DNA of 5,666 nt. It comes from JAXGPP01 sp964436865. Its GTDB lineage: Bacteria > Planctomycetota > Planctomycetia > Pirellulales > Thermoguttaceae. Below, in pieces: positions 1 to 5,666 of this stretch. The notes below the pieces were generated by a model that saw only the letters and a program-made list of their open reading frames with translations, did no database searches and was not told the origin of the DNA. The stretch covers positions 1 through 5,666 of the forward strand of contig CAYTFK010000408.1 in the NCBI GenBank assembly GCA_964436865.1, written 5' to 3'. The translations under genes and the position numbers were made by a program. Position 1 is the first letter of the stretch; every line of letters starts with the position of its first letter.

Positions 1-1
1 G

Positions 2-322
2 AAATGGGACCGCGAGCGGCAGGAGCTTCGCGTTGGCGAGATCGTGGTCAAGCAGTACAAAGTGCCCGCGGCCAACCAGGAGACGATCCTCGCCGCGTTT
101 GAGGAGGAAGGGTGGCCGGTCCGTCTGGATGATCCCCTGCCGCCGCATCCGGAGCAGGACTCCAAGCGGCGATTGCATGACACGATCGTCTCACTGAATC
201 GAAATCAGAAGAATCCTGTCATCCGGTTCTCGGGGGATGGCAGCGGCCAGGGGGTGCGCTGGCAGTTGGCTCCGCTCGCGGACGGCAAGCCGTCGGCAAA
301 CGGCGGGTTCTCTCACGAATAG
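2..322 (+). CDS. 3' end of a gene for an uncharacterised protein with a small, probably winged-helix-like C-terminal domain (5' partial)
   Basis: The frame is open from the first complete codon at position 2 to the TAG at 320-322, giving 106 residues. The true start lies upstream of the window. A GTG at 44 is in frame, but coherent coding sequence (WDRERQELRVGEIVVKQ) continues upstream of it, so it is unlikely to be the start. Visible order: a strand-like stretch ELRVGEIVVKQY, a helix-like NQETILAAFEEEGW, a proline-rich loop DDPLPPHPEQD, a helix-like KRRLHDTIVSLNRNQ, and a likely beta-hairpin PVIRFSGDGSGQGVRWQL. Helix, helix, hairpin order suggests a winged-helix fold, but this is inference. 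From memory, similar domains recur at the C-termini of planctomycete hypothetical proteins; I could not verify this. Function is unknown. The last 15 or so residues (ADGKPSANGGFSHE) look like a disordered tail. It is co-oriented with the giant gene but separated by 237 bases, so a shared operon is not evident. Confidence 0.8.
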   Translation, partial: KWDRERQELRVGEIVVKQYKVPAANQETILAAFEEEGWPVRLDDPLPPHPEQDSKRRLHDTIVSLNRNQKNPVIRFSGDGSGQGVRWQLAPLADGKPSANGGFSHE

Positions 323-343
323 CTAATTCTGCCAGCCAACGGG

Positions 344-377
344 CCGCCACAATCAGTTGAAGCCTTATTCGTGGCGG
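344..377. repeat. Short GC-rich inverted repeat after the upstream gene
   Basis: CCGCCAC at 344-350 is perfectly complementary to GTGGCGG at 371-377, with a 20-base spacer. It begins 21 bases after the stop codon of the upstream gene, where a transcription terminator could sit. However, no run of T follows the right arm, and the loop is large, so it is not a classical Rho-independent terminator. A 7-bp match can also arise by chance in GC-rich DNA. Confidence 0.25.
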
Positions 378-546
378 ATTCTGTGCGCGCCGGAGAGGCG
401 GCGGGCCTTTCACCAGATTCTCACCAGAGCTACACCCGGTTGCGTGTTGCTGGCGGGGTGCCTCGGGCGAGAATCGGTAGGCGAACTCGTCTTTCAACCG
501 CAGGGATTATCGTCGCCCGTCCCGACCTGTCGCTGGTCCGAAATCC

Positions 547-552
547 ACGGAG
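547..552 (+). promoter_or_regulatory. Shine-Dalgarno sequence of the giant gene
   Basis: ACGGAG contains the anti-16S-complementary core GGAG (549-552), with 7 bases between it and the ATG at 560. This spacing is near optimal and supports the ATG at 560 over in-frame alternatives upstream, such as the GTG at 458. Confidence 0.65.
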
Positions 553-559
553 TCATAGC

Positions 560-706
560 ATGTCCATTCGCACGACACTGTCCAAGCGGGTAGCACGTTT
601 CGCTCGCGGCAGCGGGAAGTCTCAATTCAGGGCCGGTCCGGCGCGCAGGCACCACTCATCTCGGTCGCTGAACGTGGAGTGCCTGGAGCAGCGTGCACTT
701 CTGACC
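560..706 (+). other. N-terminal basic leader with degenerate LEPR-XLL motif
   Basis: Residues 1-37 contain many Arg/Lys/His residues (for example SKRVARFARG and PARRHHSSRS) and no hydrophobic core. They are followed by NVECLEQRALLT (38-49). Planctomycete giant extracellular proteins commonly carry a basic N-terminus followed by a motif close to L-E-P-R-x-L-L-S/N, thought to be linked to their export or sorting. Here Pro is replaced by Gln and the last position is Thr. It is not a lipobox: the residues before Cys41 are NVE, and no hydrophobic stretch precedes it. Role in targeting is inferred from the family, not shown here. Confidence 0.75.
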
Positions 707-3700
707 GCCGCGCCCGTGGGAGACGCTCTGTTGAACGATCTGCTGTTCACGGCGGGAAACGGAGCACCGGCGCCTGGGGATTCGGCGGAGGCTGGCACCC
801 GGGTTCTCGTCTTCGATCTGTTCGACGGCACATGGTCTGATGCAGAGAAAGACTCGACGTCGACGGAGGATGACGACCTCTGCTGGGCGGCGACCGCGTC
901 GAACATGCTGGAGTGGACCGCATGGGGTTTTGTTAACAACATGTTCAAGGCAGACCAATTCCTCGACTACTTCGAGGAGCATTGGAAAGACGTCGGCCAG
1001 TTCACGCAAAATGCGCTCACATGGTGGTTTGATGGGGCAGGAACCTACGGCGGCGATGTGGATGTCGCGGGAGGCGGCTTCCACCCGACGTACAATCCCG
1101 CCACCTATATTCATGTCGAGCCGAACGATGCGAACGTAATGTCGTTCATCAGCCAGTACACCGCGCTCGGGTCGGGCATGGGGGTGTGGGTACACGATGG
1201 ATTCAGCCATGAGGTGACTGTCTGGGGCTACAACTACGACCCGGCTTATACCCCCGCGGATCCGGAGTACTATCTGGGGCTGTGGATCACCGATTCGGAC
1301 GATAACAAGGGCCATCCGAACGCCAATACCGCGCCGAATGATCTCCACTATTACACCGTCGAATGGGACGACACGAACAGCCGCTGGATGTTCGACGGCT
1401 ATGACGCCGCTGCCTGGCTCGAGGAAGCGGTCGCGCTGGACCGGTACAGCAACGGAGTGATCACCGTCAACGGCGACCAGGACTCTGTTGATCAGGCTGA
1501 CAACATCAGCGTGGCGCTGGATGCGACCGGCATGTATCTCGAGGTGCGCATCAACGGGGCGCTGGAGATCAGCACGCTGTTCTCCCAGGTGAGCGAGATC
1601 AACGTGCTGGGATGGGGTGGAAACGACAATCTGACCGTGGACTGGGCCAACGGCAATCCGATCCCGGTCGGAGGTTTCTTTTATGACGGCGGGACAGGGG
1701 GGGACGATGCCCTGACGGTGATCGGCGATGGCAGCGGCAGCGGAGCCTATCTTCCAGCGCCCGTTGCCGGCGAAGGCACGGTCAACATCGGAGGTTCGGC
1801 AATTCATTTCACCGGCCTGGAGCCGGTGATCGTCAATGGCCTGAGTGAATTGACGTTCATCACGCCCAACAGCAACGACGTGCTGACGATCGATAGTCCC
1901 GCGGCGGGCCAGAATCGCGTCTCCGGAACCAGCGGCGGCGTCCCGTTCGAGGCGCTGACGTTCCTCAATGTCGGCCACGTAAAGGTCGACGCGGCCACCA
2001 ACGACGCGGTGCTCGGCAGTCCGAACGACAGCGTCACGTTTACATCGGATCTGGTGGCCGCAGGGCTCGTCAGCTTCACGGTGGAAACTGGCGACGGGAA
2101 TGACACGATTACGGCGACGCCGGTGACGGCGATGCCGCTGACTCTCCTGGCTGGAGCCGGCGACGATACTATCACAGGCGGCGGCGGAGCCGACCGCATT
2201 GATGCCGGCGCAGGCAATGATGTGGCCGTGGGCGGGCCGGGCGCCGATCGGTTCTTCGGCGGTTCCGGTTCCGATACGTTCACCTGGAATCCGGGCGACG
2301 GCAGCGACCTGATCGAGGGGGGCGCAGACGAGGCGGATCGGCTCGTCTTCAACGGCAGTGCCGCTGGTGAGACATTCCATCTCTACGCCAACACGGTCGA
2401 TCCCTCGCGGTTCAGCCTGTTTCGCGATGTCGGGTCGGTGCTCATGGACGTGGCGGGGTTCGAGGAAATCGACCTCAACACCCTCGGAGGGTCTGACCAG
2501 ATAGCGGTGGGCAGGTCGCAGGTCGCGGGCAATTCGTTGAGCACTCTGGAGACGACCGACGTCAAGGTCGTCGACATCAATGTCGGTGGCGAGGACGGAG
2601 CCGCCGACATCGTCAACGTGGATGGCCGCACCGTGGCTGACCACATCGCGGCCACCGTGCCGGCCGCGGGTCTCGTGGCTGTGGAAGGACTGCCTTACGA
2701 CATCAACATCGCCGGAGCGGCGCTGCCCGACGATTTGTTGACCATCCGCGGCAATGACGGCGACGACACGATCACAACGGGCGCCGGACTGGAAGGGGTG
2801 ATCCGGCTGAGCCTGGCGGGCAATGCCGGCGACGACACGCTTGACGTGAGTGCCACGGTCGCCAACCCGTTGGCTTCAGTCAGTCTCGATGGCGGCGCGG
2901 GCGACGATCTGCTCATTGGCGGCGCCGGCAACGAAGCCATGGACGGCAGTGGTGGTGACGACACCTTCGTCGGCAATGGCGGCACCGACGCTGTAGGAGG
3001 AGGCGTCGCGGGCCTTATCGGAGACACGATTCGCGTGCTGGGCACTCCCGGCAGCGATATCATCTCGCTCGTGTTGAATGCCAGCGGTCACCTGCTGGCC
3101 ACCGTCAATGGGCTGACGACCATATTCTCCAACTTCGCCAATGGGCCCATTGTCACCTCGGGTGTTGAGAGGATCGCGGTGGACGGCGGCGCCGGGGCCG
3201 ACCAGCTCACGGTCGACAGCACCAACGGCGCGATTCCGATTTTCGTCAGCTATGACGGCGGCGCGGACAGCGACTCGCTGGTGCTTACCGGCGGAACGGC
3301 CACGAGCAACGTCTACTCGCCGGGGCCCAACCCGGGCCAAGGCACGAGCACAGCGGTGATCGGCGGCGTGACGCAGACAGTCAGTTTCAGCAATATCGAA
3401 CCGCTCGTCGATCTCGTGGCCGGACCGCTGGCGGTCAACGCCACGCCGGCCGATAACGCCATCAGCTATGCCCAGACGCCTGGCGATCCGACGCGCGGCC
3501 GGGTGACGGTCGACAACCTCGAATACATCGATTTTTCGGCCAAGACTACGCTCACCATCAACGCCCTCGGCGGCAGCGACACGATCAGCCTCAACAATGC
3601 CAGCACGCCCACCGGGCTGACCGGCATAACGGTCAACGGCGGCGATCCCAGCGGCAGCGACCGGCTGGTGGTGAACGGCGCGGCGGCAACGGTCAGCGTG

Positions 3701-5666
3701 ACACTCGATACTCAGACGATCGCTGGCGCCACGGGCGCTGGCGGAGCGGTGCCGGTGGTCTTCGGAGCCATCGAAGAGCTTCATGTCACGGCAGGCGCAT
3801 CGACCACCTTGTCGCTTTCCAACACGTCTGGCGCGAATCCGATCGAGTACATCTATACGCCCGGAGCAGCCGTCGACGCCGGTACGATCCAGAATTCCGT
3901 GGTGCCGGTCTCGTTTACCGGATTCGGAGCGGGTGCGGTACTGGATTTCAACGGCGACGGCCTGGACGGCAATGATTCGTTGGTGGTCAACGGCACTGAC
4001 GCAATCGACCAATTTGTTGTAGCCGGCGCGACAAGCGATGTGACGTTGACCACAGCGGGGCTGGCGCGTGCTCGGATCACTCACGGCAACATCGAAAACC
4101 TTACCCTCAATGGGCTTGGGGCGGACGACCGCTTCTTCGTCACTGGCGCCGTCTCGCTCACCAGCCTGCTGCTGGATGGCGGCGGGCCATCGGGCTCGGA
4201 CGCGGCCAACCTGACGGCAGACGGAGCGTCGCCAGCCACTCTCACGTTTTCCGCTATCCCGGGAACGGCTGCTCTGTCGGGTGGCGGCCTGAGTGGAGTG
4301 TCCGTAGCCGGCATGGAGATCGTCGACCTCGACGCGGGCGGCGTTGCGCCGACGATCGCGGCGACTGGCGGCGATGACGATGTCACCGTGACGGTGCTTT
4401 CGGCGACCACGGGCAGAGTGGAGAGCGGGCTCGCCCTTCCCGCGGTCCATTACTCGAACACCGGCGCGGGCGGAGTGAACATCAACCTCGGCGCTGGTGA
4501 GGACGAACTGGCCGTCGTTGGCAATGCCGTCCAACAGACCTTCATCGTTGGCGCCGCGTCGGTCAGCATCGACGACGCGCCGAACGGCGTCGGCAACGAT
4601 GGCTTGGTGAATTTCACGGGCGCCGAATCGCTGGCCGTGCATGGTCTGGCCGGCAACGACCAGTTCGACGTCACCCCAGGTGCAATCCCGATCTTCATCG
4701 ACGGCGGCGACCCCATCGGCACCTCGGCCGGCGATCTGCTGAACCTGTTCCCCGCCGGTCCGACGATCTTCGAACCCGGCCCGGAAAACGATTCGGGCGG
4801 TTTTGTCGTGGCCGGTGCGGCCCGAGTGAGCTTCGACCAAATCGAAGACATTACCGTCATGGGCCCCGGCCCGGCGATCATCATCGGCACCAACGGCGAC
4901 GACAACATCACGATTATCGCCCGCGATGCCTCGACCCATCCGATCCTGGCGGCCTTCACGCCGGGCATCCGTGATTTCACCGTCTCGATCGACGACTGGC
5001 TCGACATCCTCTACATCAACACTCCGACGCTGTACGTGGACGGCCTGGCCGGCGACGACGACATCGTCGTCCGCACGCCGGCCCCGAACCAGGCGGAATG
5101 GGATGTGGATGTGTTCGTGGCGGGCGGCCCTCCTTCGGCCAGCGACAAGCTGATCCTCGAGACACCCGGAACCGACACGGTCATCTATCAACCCACGGGT
5201 TCCGATACGGGCGTGTTGACAATCGATGAGCCGGTGAACGACTCGACCATCAACATTTCCCCGTTCACCGTCTTCTTCCCCGGCCCGCCGACCGTCTTCT
5301 ATCAGTCGTCGCCCGGCGGCGTCGAAGAATTGATCTACGACGGCGAGGGAGGCAATGATCACCTCACGGTACTCGGCACCGCCGCCGCCGATCTCATCGC
5401 CCACACACCCGGAAGCGCATTCGACGAGGGCGCCCTCCGCGTCAACAACCTGCTCGGCATCGCCTATCAGAATGTCGGCAGCGCGGCCGTGCTCACGGTA
5501 GACGGCGCGGCGGGCTCCGACACCCTGCTCGCCCGCGGCACAGGTGGAAGCGATACCTTGAGCGTCGCCGCGGCCTCCGGGGCGGTGACCCTGAGCAGCT
5601 CTCTGGGGACACACCTGGCGATCCAGACCGCCAGCGTCGCCAACCTCACGCTCGACGCCTTTGAGG
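560..5666 (+). CDS. Giant LEPR-XLL-type surface/secreted protein with an N-terminal IdeS/Mac-like cysteine protease domain and RTX/beta-repeat tail (3' partial)
   Basis: The frame is open for 1,702 codons and runs off the window. Order: an Arg-rich leader (residues 1-37), an LEPR-XLL-like motif (LEQRALLT, 42-49), an IdeS/Mac-like cysteine protease domain (about 80-298), then a Gly/Asp/Asn/Thr/Val-rich tail (about 299-1702) with two RTX-like islands (531-588 and 731-810) and degenerate beta modules. The predicted catalytic set is Cys108, His217 and Asp245/Asp247, with Lys97 a possible oxyanion-hole equivalent. The only two cysteines in the 1,702 residues are Cys41 in the leader and Cys108. Tryptophan is concentrated in the first 300 residues, and lysine is very rare throughout, with Asp abundant, giving an acidic, probably calcium-binding protein. 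Family knowledge predicts export and a surface or extracellular location; the substrate is unknown. The start is supported by GGAG 7 bases upstream. The anchor or C-terminal signal lies beyond the window. Confidence is high that the gene is real and moderate to high for the protease assignment. Confidence 0.93.
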   Translation, partial: MSIRTTLSKRVARFARGSGKSQFRAGPARRHHSSRSLNVECLEQRALLTAAPVGDALLNDLLFTAGNGAPAPGDSAEAGTRVLVFDLFDGTWSDAEKDSTSTEDDDLCWAATASNMLEWTAWGFVNNMFKADQFLDYFEEHWKDVGQFTQNALTWWFDGAGTYGGDVDVAGGGFHPTYNPATYIHVEPNDANVMSFISQYTALGSGMGVWVHDGFSHEVTVWGYNYDPAYTPADPEYYLGLWITDSDDNKGHPNANTAPNDLHYYTVEWDDTNSRWMFDGYDAAAWLEEAVALDRYSNGVITVNGDQDSVDQADNISVALDATGMYLEVRINGALEISTLFSQVSEINVLGWGGNDNLTVDWANGNPIPVGGFFYDGGTGGDDALTVIGDGSGSGAYLPAPVAGEGTVNIGGSAIHFTGLEPVIVNGLSELTFITPNSNDVLTIDSPAAGQNRVSGTSGGVPFEALTFLNVGHVKVDAATNDAVLGSPNDSVTFTSDLVAAGLVSFTVETGDGNDTITATPVTAMPLTLLAGAGDDTITGGGGADRIDAGAGNDVAVGGPGADRFFGGSGSDTFTWNPGDGSDLIEGGADEADRLVFNGSAAGETFHLYANTVDPSRFSLFRDVGSVLMDVAGFEEIDLNTLGGSDQIAVGRSQVAGNSLSTLETTDVKVVDINVGGEDGAADIVNVDGRTVADHIAATVPAAGLVAVEGLPYDINIAGAALPDDLLTIRGNDGDDTITTGAGLEGVIRLSLAGNAGDDTLDVSATVANPLASVSLDGGAGDDLLIGGAGNEAMDGSGGDDTFVGNGGTDAVGGGVAGLIGDTIRVLGTPGSDIISLVLNASGHLLATVNGLTTIFSNFANGPIVTSGVERIAVDGGAGADQLTVDSTNGAIPIFVSYDGGADSDSLVLTGGTATSNVYSPGPNPGQGTSTAVIGGVTQTVSFSNIEPLVDLVAGPLAVNATPADNAISYAQTPGDPTRGRVTVDNLEYIDFSAKTTLTINALGGSDTISLNNASTPTGLTGITVNGGDPSGSDRLVVNGAAATVSVTLDTQTIAGATGAGGAVPVVFGAIEELHVTAGASTTLSLSNTSGANPIEYIYTPGAAVDAGTIQNSVVPVSFTGFGAGAVLDFNGDGLDGNDSLVVNGTDAIDQFVVAGATSDVTLTTAGLARARITHGNIENLTLNGLGADDRFFVTGAVSLTSLLLDGGGPSGSDAANLTADGASPATLTFSAIPGTAALSGGGLSGVSVAGMEIVDLDAGGVAPTIAATGGDDDVTVTVLSATTGRVESGLALPAVHYSNTGAGGVNINLGAGEDELAVVGNAVQQTFIVGAASVSIDDAPNGVGNDGLVNFTGAESLAVHGLAGNDQFDVTPGAIPIFIDGGDPIGTSAGDLLNLFPAGPTIFEPGPENDSGGFVVAGAARVSFDQIEDITVMGPGPAIIIGTNGDDNITIIARDASTHPILAAFTPGIRDFTVSIDDWLDILYINTPTLYVDGLAGDDDIVVRTPAPNQAEWDVDVFVAGGPPSASDKLILETPGTDTVIYQPTGSDTGVLTIDEPVNDSTINISPFTVFFPGPPTVFYQSSPGGVEELIYDGEGGNDHLTVLGTAAADLIAHTPGSAFDEGALRVNNLLGIAYQNVGSAAVLTVDGAAGSDTLLARGTGGSDTLSVAAASGAVTLSSSLGTHLAIQTASVANLTLDAFE
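797..1453 (+). other. IdeS/Mac-like (MEROPS C66-type) cysteine protease domain
   Basis: Residues about 80-298. Three blocks match the streptococcal immunoglobulin G endopeptidase IdeS as I recall its sequence. First, DDDLCWAATASNMLEW (nucleophile Cys108) matches IdeS DDLLCGAATAGNMLHW around Cys94. Second, HEVTVWGYNYD (His217) matches HVINLWGADFD around His262. Third, LWITDSDDN (Asp245, Asp247) matches IYVTDSDSN around Asp284 and Asp286. Upstream, GTWSDAEKD resembles IdeS GWYDITKT, placing Lys97 11 residues before the Cys against 10 for IdeS Lys84. The Cys-to-His distance is 109 residues against 168 in IdeS, so this is a compact version lacking much of the intervening region. The His-to-Asp gap is 28 against 22. 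A generic C39-like or other papain-fold peptidase is the main alternative, but WG after the His and the TDSD block favour C66. Proteolytic activity and substrate are inferred, not shown. Confidence 0.8.
1454..2149 (+). repeat. First part of the beta-repeat tail, directly after the protease
   Basis: Residues about 299-530. Composition changes sharply here to Gly, Asp, Asn, Val and Thr. It opens with VITVNGDQDSVDQADNISV, then VSEINVLGWGGNDNLTVDW (around 1588-1645) and a GGFFYDGGTGGDDALTV module (1670-1720). Two further degenerate copies follow: HFTGLEPVIVNGLSELTF (around 1807-1860), and FEALTFLNVGHVKVDAATNDAVLG (around 1948-2016). The recurring pattern of a hydrophobic strand, a Gly-Asn-Asp turn and another strand suggests a parallel beta-helix or beta-roll stalk. 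This is inferred from periodicity, not from a recognised catalytic domain. Confidence 0.65.
2150..2323 (+). repeat. RTX-like calcium-binding nonapeptide island 1
   Basis: Residues 531-588 contain consecutive copies close to the haemolysin-type consensus G-G-x-G-x-D-x-(L/I/V)-x: AGAGDDTIT, GGGGADRID, AGAGNDVAV, GGPGADRFF and GGSGSDTFT, then GDGSDLIEGG. In RTX proteins such repeats form a beta-roll that binds calcium through the Asp side chains and Gly-rich turns, folding after export into calcium-rich surroundings. Five near-perfect nine-residue units in register make this the clearest RTX segment of the window. Confidence 0.9.
2324..2749 (+). repeat. Spacer between the two RTX-like islands, with one degenerate beta module
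   Basis: Residues 589-730. It begins with DEADRLVFNGSAAGETFHLY and contains one recognisable copy of the hydrophobic-Glu-turn pattern, AGFEEIDLNTLGGSDQIAVG (around 2456-2515). The rest (VKVVDINVGGEDGAADIVNV, PYDINIAGAALPDDLLTI) alternates short hydrophobic strands with Asp/Gly turns. No catalytic or binding motif was recognised. Confidence 0.55.
2750..2989 (+). repeat. RTX-like calcium-binding island 2 (interrupted)
   Basis: Residues 731-810. RTX-like units are GNDGDDTIT, GNAGDDTLD, GGAGDDLLI, GGAGNEAMD, GSGGDDTFV and GNGGTD. The first two are separated from the remaining run by non-repeat strands (TGAGLEGVIRLSLA and VSATVANPLASVSLD). The fourth unit has Glu in place of the usual Asp. Calcium binding is expected for the compact run at about 2891-2989, but is less certain for the isolated units. 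Confidence 0.8.
2990..5666 (+). repeat. Degenerate two-motif beta modules of the C-terminal tail, continuing past the window
   Basis: Residues 811-1702. Two motif types alternate. Type A is roughly I/V-E-x-L-x-V-x-G-L-x-G-x-D-x-L-x-V: VERIAVDGGAGADQLTV (3164-3214), IENLTLNGLGADDRFFV (4091-4141), AESLAVHGLAGNDQFDV (4622-4672) and VEELIYDGEGGNDHLTV (5321-5371). Type B is roughly I-x-V-D/N-G-G-D-P-x-G-S-D-x-L-x-V-x-G: ITVNGGDPSGSDRLVVNG (3626-3679), LLLDGGGPSGSD (4169-4201), IFIDGGDPIGTSAGDLLNL (4691-4747) and VFVAGGPPSASDKLIL (5111-5158). Type B copies are about 75 to 175 residues apart, so the repeat is irregular, with protein-level rather than DNA-level similarity. The likely structure is a long beta-solenoid stalk. 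No glycosidase, cadherin, dockerin or other named domain was recognised. Confidence 0.7.

Larger units (their letters stand above)
323..559. other. Intergenic region upstream of the giant protease/repeat gene
   Basis: This 237-base gap separates the stop of the upstream partial gene from the ATG of the giant gene. It presumably carries the promoter of the giant gene. I see no convincing -35/-10 pair: TTGAAG at 357-362 is not followed by a TATAAT-like hexamer at the right distance. Short open frames cross it on both strands, including a 78-codon frame on the + strand that runs into the start of the giant gene. Their composition looks like chance GC-rich reading, so no gene is called. No tRNA-like or riboswitch-like structure was recognised. 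Confidence 0.6.

Noticed and set aside
357..593. A 78-codon + strand frame in the intergenic region
   Set aside because: It overlaps the supported start and ribosome binding site of the giant gene in another frame, and its translation has no recognisable pattern.
674..682. Possible lipoprotein attachment at Cys41
   Set aside because: The residues before it (N-V-E) do not fit a lipobox and no hydrophobic segment precedes it; the Cys falls within the LEPR-XLL-like motif.
1804..2352. Shorter minus-strand open frames rich in Ser/Pro/Ala, also at 2383-2655, 2695-3063, 4081-4410 and 4450-5007
   Set aside because: Ser/Pro/Ala/Thr-rich translations of this kind are the usual complement of Gly/Asp/Val-rich GC-rich genes; all lie inside the giant gene.
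656..2644. A 662-codon open frame on the minus strand
   Set aside because: It is antisense to the leader, protease and first repeat regions. The sense frame encodes the coherent IdeS-like catalytic blocks, while this one shows no domain or plausible start context.
3620..5170. Possible DNA-level tandem repeats or a CRISPR-like array in the tail
   Set aside because: The similarity is between short amino-acid motifs with divergent codons and irregular spacing. No direct repeats of constant length with constant spacers were seen.
2876..5614. A 912-codon open frame on the minus strand
   Set aside because: It lies wholly antisense to the giant gene. Its translation is Arg/Ala/Val/Asp-rich low-information sequence with no recognisable domain. 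The sense gene rarely uses TTA, CTA or TCA, which keeps the opposite strand free of stops, and the sense frame carries clear RTX and beta motifs.

Overview
The window looks like chromosomal DNA of a planctomycete (Planctomycetota, probably a Pirellulales-type bacterium). The indications are GC-rich coding DNA, a giant secreted-type protein with an Arg-rich N-terminus ending in a degenerate LEPR-XLL motif (read here as LEQRALLT), and a long tail of Gly/Asp/Asn-rich beta repeats and RTX-like nonapeptides. The taxonomic call is an inference from these protein features; no rRNA or marker gene is present.

Layout, all on the + strand. Positions 2-322 hold the 3' end of a gene entering from outside the window. 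It encodes a small conserved-looking domain that is probably winged-helix-like, with no assigned function. Positions 323-559 are a short intergenic gap with one GC-rich inverted repeat and a good Shine-Dalgarno sequence just before the next gene. From 560 to the end of the window there is one uninterrupted reading frame, 1,702 codons so far, with no stop. I translated it codon by codon and found no frameshift or internal stop.

The giant protein has three parts. Residues 1-49 are a basic leader with the LEPR-XLL-like motif. Residues about 80-298 are a papain-fold cysteine protease domain resembling the streptococcal immunoglobulin-cleaving enzyme IdeS/Mac (MEROPS C66). Matching elements are the Cys108 block, the His217 block with WG five residues later, and a TDSDDN block carrying Asp245 and Asp247. 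Residues about 299-1702 are a repeat tail with two RTX-like islands and many degenerate modules of two alternating types. The window ends inside this tail, so the C-terminus and any anchoring domain are not visible.

The most notable point is an IdeS-like protease at the N-terminus of a giant, presumably cell-surface or secreted, repeat protein in an apparently environmental bacterium that would not normally meet immunoglobulin. The long open frames on the opposite strand are shadows of the giant gene.
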